From positions 49,999 to 113,998 of the forward strand of contig JAISHO010000049.1 in NCBI GenBank assembly GCA_031262485.1: a DNA stretch of 64,000 nt. Direction: 5' to 3'. This document shows, piece by piece, positions 59,591 through 64,000 of this stretch. Numbering within the stretch: the stretch's first letter is position 1; each line of letters begins with the position of its first letter. The notes beneath the pieces were generated by a model, which saw nothing but the letters and a program-made list of their open reading frames with translations, was not told where the DNA came from and did no database searches. Origin of the DNA: Propionibacteriaceae bacterium (GTDB taxonomy: Bacteria; Actinomycetota; Actinomycetes; Propionibacteriales; Propionibacteriaceae). Position numbers and translations under genes: made by a program.

Positions 59591-60820
59591 ATGAGAATCA
59601 CCGTCGCCGTCCTCTTCGGAGGCAAATCCGTCGAACACGAGGTGTCGGTCATCTCCGCCGTCCAAGCGATGCAGAACATCGACGAGGAGACCTACGAGAT
59701 CGTCCCCGTCTACCTCACCAAGGGCAATGAGATGTACACCGGCGCCGGGTTGCGCGAGATGGATTCGTACCGCGACATCCCCGCCCTCCTCAAAGGCTGC
59801 ACCCGCGTCGCCTTCGTCGTCGACGGGGACAAGACCTTCCTCATGCCGTCCCCGCCGCCGCGGTTGCACCGCCGGGGAGGAACGCTCATCGATGTCGCCT
59901 TCCCCATCGTCCACGGCACCAACGTCGAAGACGGGGCGCTCCAGGGGATGCTGCGCTGCCTCAACCTGCCCTTCGTCGGCCCCGACGTGCTGGCCGCCGC
60001 GTGCACCATGGACAAATTCGTCATGAAGACGATGCTCAAGCAGGGCGGTTTCCCCGTGCTCGACGGGCTGCGGTTCTCGATCGCCGAACAGGAGGACATC
60101 GACGCCATCCGCGCGGCCGTCGAGGGGGCGTTCTCCTACCCTGTCATCGTCAAACCCGTCAACCTCGGCTCCTCGGTCGGCATCGGCAAGGCCGACGACG
60201 CCGAAGGCCTCGAGACGTGCTTGCGCACCGCCTTCAGCTTCGCCCGCCACGTCCTCGTCGAGCCGGCCATCACCCATCTGCGTGAGATCAACTGCGCCGT
60301 CCTGGGCGACGCCGACGAGGCCGAGGCCTCCGAGTGCGAGGAACCCTTCATGACCGAGGAGATCCTCAGCTACGCCGATAAATACGAGGGCGGATCCGGC
60401 TCCGGCAAGGCGAAAGGCGCCAGTGACGGCCCTTCGGGAGGCAAGTCGGGCATGGCCGGGCTCAAGCGGCGCATCCCGGCCGAGATCACGGCGGAGACGC
60501 GCGATCACATCCGGCGCCTCGCTGTCGACGCCTTCCAATACCTCGATTGCGCCGGGGTGACCCGCGTCGACTTCCTCCAAGACACCTTGACCGGGGAGAT
60601 CTGGATCAACGAGCTCAACACCATTCCCGGATCGCTCGCCTTCTACCTCTTCGAACCGCTCGGCATCAGCTACACCGAGTTGCTCACCCGCCTCATCCAG
60701 TTGGCGCTCAAGCGCGCCCGCTTCGAGGAGGACATCGTCTATTCCTTCGACAGCAACATCCTCGCCTTGGCGGGAGGCGGCGCCAAGGGCGGTAAGGCCG
60801 GCGGGGGAGCGAAGCGATGA
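59591..60820 (+). CDS. ddl: D-alanine-D-alanine ligase family protein
   Basis: ATP-grasp ligase joining two D-amino/hydroxy acids for the stem terminus. 409 aa. FGGKSVEHEVSV contains Glu15; NLGSSVGIGK (191-200) has the serine loop; SYADKY (260-265) keeps the Lys-Tyr pair of D-Ala-D-Ala ligases; NELNTIPGSL (340-349) is the Mg site. A Gly/Ser/Lys-rich insertion follows directly at about 266-292, and the C-terminus is another Gly/Lys-rich tail. GAGGAG lies 5 nt before ATG 59591. It overlaps the next gene by ATGA. Substrate choice (Ala, Ser or lactate) cannot be settled by eye. Confidence 0.9.
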   Translation: MRITVAVLFGGKSVEHEVSVISAVQAMQNIDEETYEIVPVYLTKGNEMYTGAGLREMDSYRDIPALLKGCTRVAFVVDGDKTFLMPSPPPRLHRRGGTLIDVAFPIVHGTNVEDGALQGMLRCLNLPFVGPDVLAAACTMDKFVMKTMLKQGGFPVLDGLRFSIAEQEDIDAIRAAVEGAFSYPVIVKPVNLGSSVGIGKADDAEGLETCLRTAFSFARHVLVEPAITHLREINCAVLGDADEAEASECEEPFMTEEILSYADKYEGGSGSGKAKGASDGPSGGKSGMAGLKRRIPAEITAETRDHIRRLAVDAFQYLDCAGVTRVDFLQDTLTGEIWINELNTIPGSLAFYLFEPLGISYTELLTRLIQLALKRARFEEDIVYSFDSNILALAGGGAKGGKAGGGAKR

Positions 60821-61680
60821 GGATCGACCTGCACGTCCACTCCGCCATCTCCGACGGAACCGACACCATCCCTCACCTCATCGAGGCCGCCGAAGACGCC
60901 GGGCTGGGCGCTTTCGCCTTGTGCGACCACGACACCTTCGACGGGGTCGAGGAGGCCCAACGCCTAGGGGAGCGGGTGGGGATCGCCGTGCTCAACGGGG
61001 TCGAGATCAGTTCCCATGGCGATGTGGGCGACGACCAACGCCCCGTCCACGTGCTCGGCTACGGCTGCCACCACGACGATCTCGCTCTGGGCGCCATCCT
61101 CGCTCGGATCCGTGCCGGACGCAGCGGACGAGTCGAAGCCATCATCGACAAACTGGCCGACCTCGGGTTGCCGTTGACGGTCGAGGAGGTCCAAGCCCAA
61201 GCGGTTCGCGCCGCCTCCATCGGGCGCCCCCACATCGCCGACGCCATGGTCGCCCGGGGGTACGCCGCCAATCGGGACGAGGTCTTCGCCCGGTGGCTGT
61301 ACAACGGCGGCCCCGCCGATGTCACGCGCTACACGCCGACGGTTCCCGAAGTCCTCGACGCCATCCGCGCCGCCCACGGCGTCGCCGTCATCGCCCACCC
61401 CTGGAGCCGGGGGACCGACGCCGTCCTCACCCCCGACGTCATCGCCACCCTCGCCGCCGAACACGGCTTGGCCGGTGTGGAGGCCGATCACCTCGACCAT
61501 AGCGAGGCCCAACGCGCCGCCCTCAAAGAGCTGGCCGCCCGGCTCGGTCTGCTCGTCACCGGATCGAGCGACTACCATGGCTCGGGCAAACTCAATCATC
61601 CCCTGGGCGCCTGCCTCACGGCTGAGCCCGTCTACCGTGAGATCCTCGCCCGGATCGACGACCAAGGAGGGCACCGATGA
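60817..61680 (+). CDS. PHP-domain phosphoesterase (RNase AM/YciV-like)
   Basis: A 287-aa PHP metallo-phosphoesterase. Metal-binding motifs: RIDLHVHSAISDGT (residues 2-15), CDHDTFDGV (about 36-44), GVEISS, AHPWSRG and the C-terminal SSDYHGSGK. Characterised relatives are 5'-3' exoribonucleases or 3',5'-nucleoside bisphosphate phosphatases. It overlaps ddl and trpS by 4 bp each (ATGA), so it is translationally coupled to both; there is no obvious functional tie to cell wall synthesis. Confidence 0.88.
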   Translation: MRIDLHVHSAISDGTDTIPHLIEAAEDAGLGAFALCDHDTFDGVEEAQRLGERVGIAVLNGVEISSHGDVGDDQRPVHVLGYGCHHDDLALGAILARIRAGRSGRVEAIIDKLADLGLPLTVEEVQAQAVRAASIGRPHIADAMVARGYAANRDEVFARWLYNGGPADVTRYTPTVPEVLDAIRAAHGVAVIAHPWSRGTDAVLTPDVIATLAAEHGLAGVEADHLDHSEAQRAALKELAARLGLLVTGSSDYHGSGKLNHPLGACLTAEPVYREILARIDDQGGHR

Positions 61681-62840
61681 CACCGCCCACGCCGGCTTCC
61701 ACCACCGCCCCGGAGGCGGACGACACGCTCGCCTTCGACAGTGAGACCGGCGACGCCCTAGCCGCGTCGACCTCGCAGGCCTCGCTCGAGCGCACCCTTG
61801 CCCGCAGCCGTCAGATCGAAGCCGAGATCGCCGTCGATCCCTCGAAATACCGCATCATGACCGGCGACCGGCCGACCGGCAACCTCCACATCGGCCACTA
61901 TTTCGGCTCCCTCCTCAACCGGGTGCGCCTGCAAGACGCCGGGGTCGAGACGATCGTGCTCATCGCCGACTACCAGGTCATCACCGACCGGGACGGCGTC
62001 GGGCCGATCAAAGAGCGCGTCTACTCGATGGTGGCCGATTACCTCGCCGCCGGGATCGATCCGAGCCGTTCCGTCATCTACCCGCACTCGGCCGTGCCCG
62101 CCCTCAACCAGCTCATGTTGCCCTTCCTCTCGCTCGTCACCGATTCCGAGTTGCGCCGCAACCCGACGGTCAAAGCCGAACTGGAGGCGACGGGCAACCG
62201 GCCGATGACGGGTCTTCTGTTGACCTACCCGGTGCACCAGGCCGCCGACATCCTCTTCTGCAAGGCCAACCTCGTGCCCGTCGGCAAGGATCAACTGCCC
62301 CACCTCGAGCAGACCCGGGTCATCGCCCGGCGTTTCGACGAGCGGTACGGCCGGGTCGATCCGGACCATCCCGTCTTCCCCCAGGCCGACGCCCTCCTCA
62401 GCGAGGGCGGGGTGACGATCCTCGGCACCGACGGGGTGAAGATGTCGAAGTCGCGTCACAACACGATCGAGTTGGGGATGGACGCCGACACCACCGCCGC
62501 GATCATCAAGAAGGCGGTCACCGATTCCGACCGCCACATCACCTACGATCCGGTCAATCGTCCGGCCGTCTCCAACCTCGTCTATCTCGCCGCCGTCAGC
62601 CTCGACCGGGATCCGGTCGAGGTGGCCGAGGAGATCGGCGACGGCGGAGCCGGCCAGCTCAAACGGCTCGTCACCGAGGCGGTCAACGAGCGTTTCGCCG
62701 CGCACCGGGCCCGTCGGGCCGAGTTGTTGGCTGACCCGGGGTATCTCCACACGGTGTTGGCCGAAGGCGCGCAGAAGGCGAACGTGTTCGCCGACGCCAC
62801 CCTCGACGAGGTCCGCCAAGCGATGAACATGGTGTACTGA
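61677..62840 (+). CDS. trpS: Tryptophanyl-tRNA synthetase
   Basis: Charges tRNA-Trp. 387 aa, with an unusual N-terminal extension of about 55 residues (Thr/Ala/Glu-rich). The class I signatures are TGDRPTGNLHIGHYFGSL (HIGH as HIGH) and KMSKSRHN. The wording TGDRPTG-LHIGHYFGSL and ADYQVITDRD is that of the second bacterial TrpRS branch common in Firmicutes and Bacteroidetes, not the SGIQPTG..LGNYLGA wording of standard actinobacterial TrpS. Start ATG overlaps the PHP gene by ATGA. Confidence 0.9.
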   Translation: MTPPTPASTTAPEADDTLAFDSETGDALAASTSQASLERTLARSRQIEAEIAVDPSKYRIMTGDRPTGNLHIGHYFGSLLNRVRLQDAGVETIVLIADYQVITDRDGVGPIKERVYSMVADYLAAGIDPSRSVIYPHSAVPALNQLMLPFLSLVTDSELRRNPTVKAELEATGNRPMTGLLLTYPVHQAADILFCKANLVPVGKDQLPHLEQTRVIARRFDERYGRVDPDHPVFPQADALLSEGGVTILGTDGVKMSKSRHNTIELGMDADTTAAIIKKAVTDSDRHITYDPVNRPAVSNLVYLAAVSLDRDPVEVAEEIGDGGAGQLKRLVTEAVNERFAAHRARRAELLADPGYLHTVLAEGAQKANVFADATLDEVRQAMNMVY

Positions 62841-62854
62841 GGCCGCTTCGGCGC

Positions 62855-64000
62855 TCAGCCGTAAAAAGCGTCTTTCCAGCGTTGCCCGGTGAGGCGGCGC
62901 CAGGCCTGCGAGGTCGGGATGTCGTGGCCGGTGGCGGCGTAGTAGAGCGTCGAATCGTCGTAGAGGACCTCCGTCTGCTCGTCAAAGGCCTCCGGGGAGC
63001 CGAGCATGACGATCTCGTCGCCGGGGCGAAGAAAGATCGTGTCGGCGGGAAATTCCGTCACCTTGCCCCCACGGATGAGCAGGAGCGGCAGACCGGCGAT
63101 CGGTTCGGCGGCGTTGAGCGGGGAGCGGAAGAGGGTTCCCAACTCGAGGCGGCGGTGGCCGAGCCAACGATGGACCGACGGGGTCTGCTGAGCCGAGATC
63201 GTGATGACATCGGTCCGCGGCGTCTCGGTGCCGACCCGAGCGACGATCCGTTCGGTGGCGCGGGCCGCCCATTCGTCGGACTCCTCCATGACCGTCTCGA
63301 AGAAACCCCACAGGCGCGGCGAGATGAGGTTGGTGAGGACGCGTTGGACGACGAGCCGGGGCGGGAAGAAGATCGAATCCGGTTTGAAGGCGTCGAGCAG
63401 GGGCAGGTGGACGTGCGATTGCTGGCGCACCGCGAGATAGATGTCGGGCTTGCGGGAGCGGATGTGGGCGGCCAAAGCGAGATTCGTCGTGTCCGACTCG
63501 GCGCCGGCCACGACCCCGCTGATGGCGTCGAGATCGAACTCTTCCCCGGGGAAGGCCTGGATCACCTTCTGGCCGGCTTGGGCGAGATCGCTGGCGATCT
63601 CGTGGCCGAACTGGCCGTCGGCGACGATGAGCCAGGTCCGCGTCGACAGGGGCGCCGGCAGGGGCGGCAGTTCCATCTCGACATCGGAGCTGAGCCAGGT
63701 CAGCAGCCGGAACGAATGGGGTTTCTCCAGGGCGAGAAGGAGGAATTCGCCGTAGTCGTCGAAGGGGTTGATGATGGCGGTCGGTTTGAAGTCGGCCATC
63801 GATTGGCTCGTCCGTCGGGTCGAGGCCCGGGCCACCACGGGAACGTCGGGACGCAACAGACTACACGTCATGACGATCTGAAGGTTCGTCTCGTCGTCGC
63901 CGGTCAGGGCTATGACCATGTCCATGTCGCCCATGTTTTCGCCGCGCATGAAGTCGCGATCGGTGCCGTCGCCGCGGAGGACCATGACGTTGACAAGCTG
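62855..64000 (-). CDS. TrkA-N/RCK ion-channel-like protein, 5' end outside the window
   Basis: The frame stays open to the window edge (codons for QLVNV precede ATG 63985), so the N-terminus, probably with membrane helices, is missing. Visible: a first RCK/TrkA-N Rossmann domain ending RGDGTDRDFM ... DMVIALTGDDETN, then a second one with TWLIVADGQFGHEIASDLAQAG. A C-terminal TrkA-C-like part has FLRPGDEIVMLGSPEAFDE. The layout resembles CASTOR/POLLUX-type potassium or calcium-activated channels. Convergent with trpS. Confidence 0.75.
   Translation of the reverse strand, partial: QLVNVMVLRGDGTDRDFMRGENMGDMDMVIALTGDDETNLQIVMTCSLLRPDVPVVARASTRRTSQSMADFKPTAIINPFDDYGEFLLLALEKPHSFRLLTWLSSDVEMELPPLPAPLSTRTWLIVADGQFGHEIASDLAQAGQKVIQAFPGEEFDLDAISGVVAGAESDTTNLALAAHIRSRKPDIYLAVRQQSHVHLPLLDAFKPDSIFFPPRLVVQRVLTNLISPRLWGFFETVMEESDEWAARATERIVARVGTETPRTDVITISAQQTPSVHRWLGHRRLELGTLFRSPLNAAEPIAGLPLLLIRGGKVTEFPADTIFLRPGDEIVMLGSPEAFDEQTEVLYDDSTLYYAATGHDIPTSQAWRRLTGQRWKDAFYG

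Overview
The window is 64 kb of chromosomal sequence from a high-G+C Gram-positive bacterium (Actinomycetota). The evidence is gene order and gene types: sepIVA-like/yceD/rpmF/rnc/smc, ftsY/ffh/amidohydrolase, rpsP/khpA/rimM/trmD, rplS/lepB/lepB/rnhB/DUF2469, leuS/comEA/comEC/holA and glnA2/glnE. Starts are often GTG, overlaps are often 4 bp, and many genes have a TANNNT -10 box 6-8 nt upstream of the start codon (leaderless mRNA geometry). dprE1/dprE2 suggest a decaprenyl-phosphoarabinose-type cell envelope. I cannot name the genus. No rRNA, tRNA, IS element, prophage or CRISPR array is visible.

Layout. 98-7048: rsmD, coaD, a SepIVA-like coiled coil, yceD, rpmF, rnc, smc. 7049-11760: a small putative membrane protein with a textbook terminator, then ftsY, ffh and an amidohydrolase. 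11996-14273: ribosome-assembly operon rpsP-khpA-rimM-trmD. 14387-17882: succinate dehydrogenase/fumarate reductase sdhCAB, lying between trmD and rplS, which are usually neighbours. 18174-21589: rplS, two signal peptidases, rnhB, DUF2469. 21707-26391: a VIT/CCC1 metal transporter, two hypotheticals, purT and a proteobacterial-looking hemH. 26419-29526 (minus strand): yraN-comM-dprA. 29752-35618: leuS-comEA-comEC. 35593-37727 (minus): holA and nagA. 37728-38443: about 700 bp without a protein gene but with strong RNA hairpins and C-tract loops, a candidate 6C-like small RNA. 38444-51284: a LiaF-like protein, map, and a nitrogen neighbourhood (glnA2, glnE, glnB, amt) interrupted by dprE1-dprE2, an SCP2-like protein and a DUF2079 membrane protein. 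51506-57066: hpf, secA, an Rv3235-like protein and two small actinobacterial families. 57168-62840: one run of alpha/beta hydrolase, membrane-anchored MurF, Ddl, PHP phosphoesterase and TrpS. 62855-64000 (minus): a TrkA-N ion-channel-like gene cut by the window edge.

How the genes work together. Three modules stand out. Protein targeting: ftsY, ffh, secA and two lepB. DNA uptake: dprA, comM, comEA, comEC. Nitrogen control: amt, a PII protein lacking the usual modifiable Tyr51, glnA2 without the adenylylation motif, and glnE. The most interesting unit is the hydrolase-MurF-Ddl set. It pairs a MurF carrying an N-terminal membrane domain with a Ddl carrying an unusual Gly/Ser/Lys insertion, and resembles Firmicutes-type enzymes more than the usual actinobacterial ones. 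It may be a second, membrane-located route to the D-Ala-D-X end of the peptidoglycan stem.
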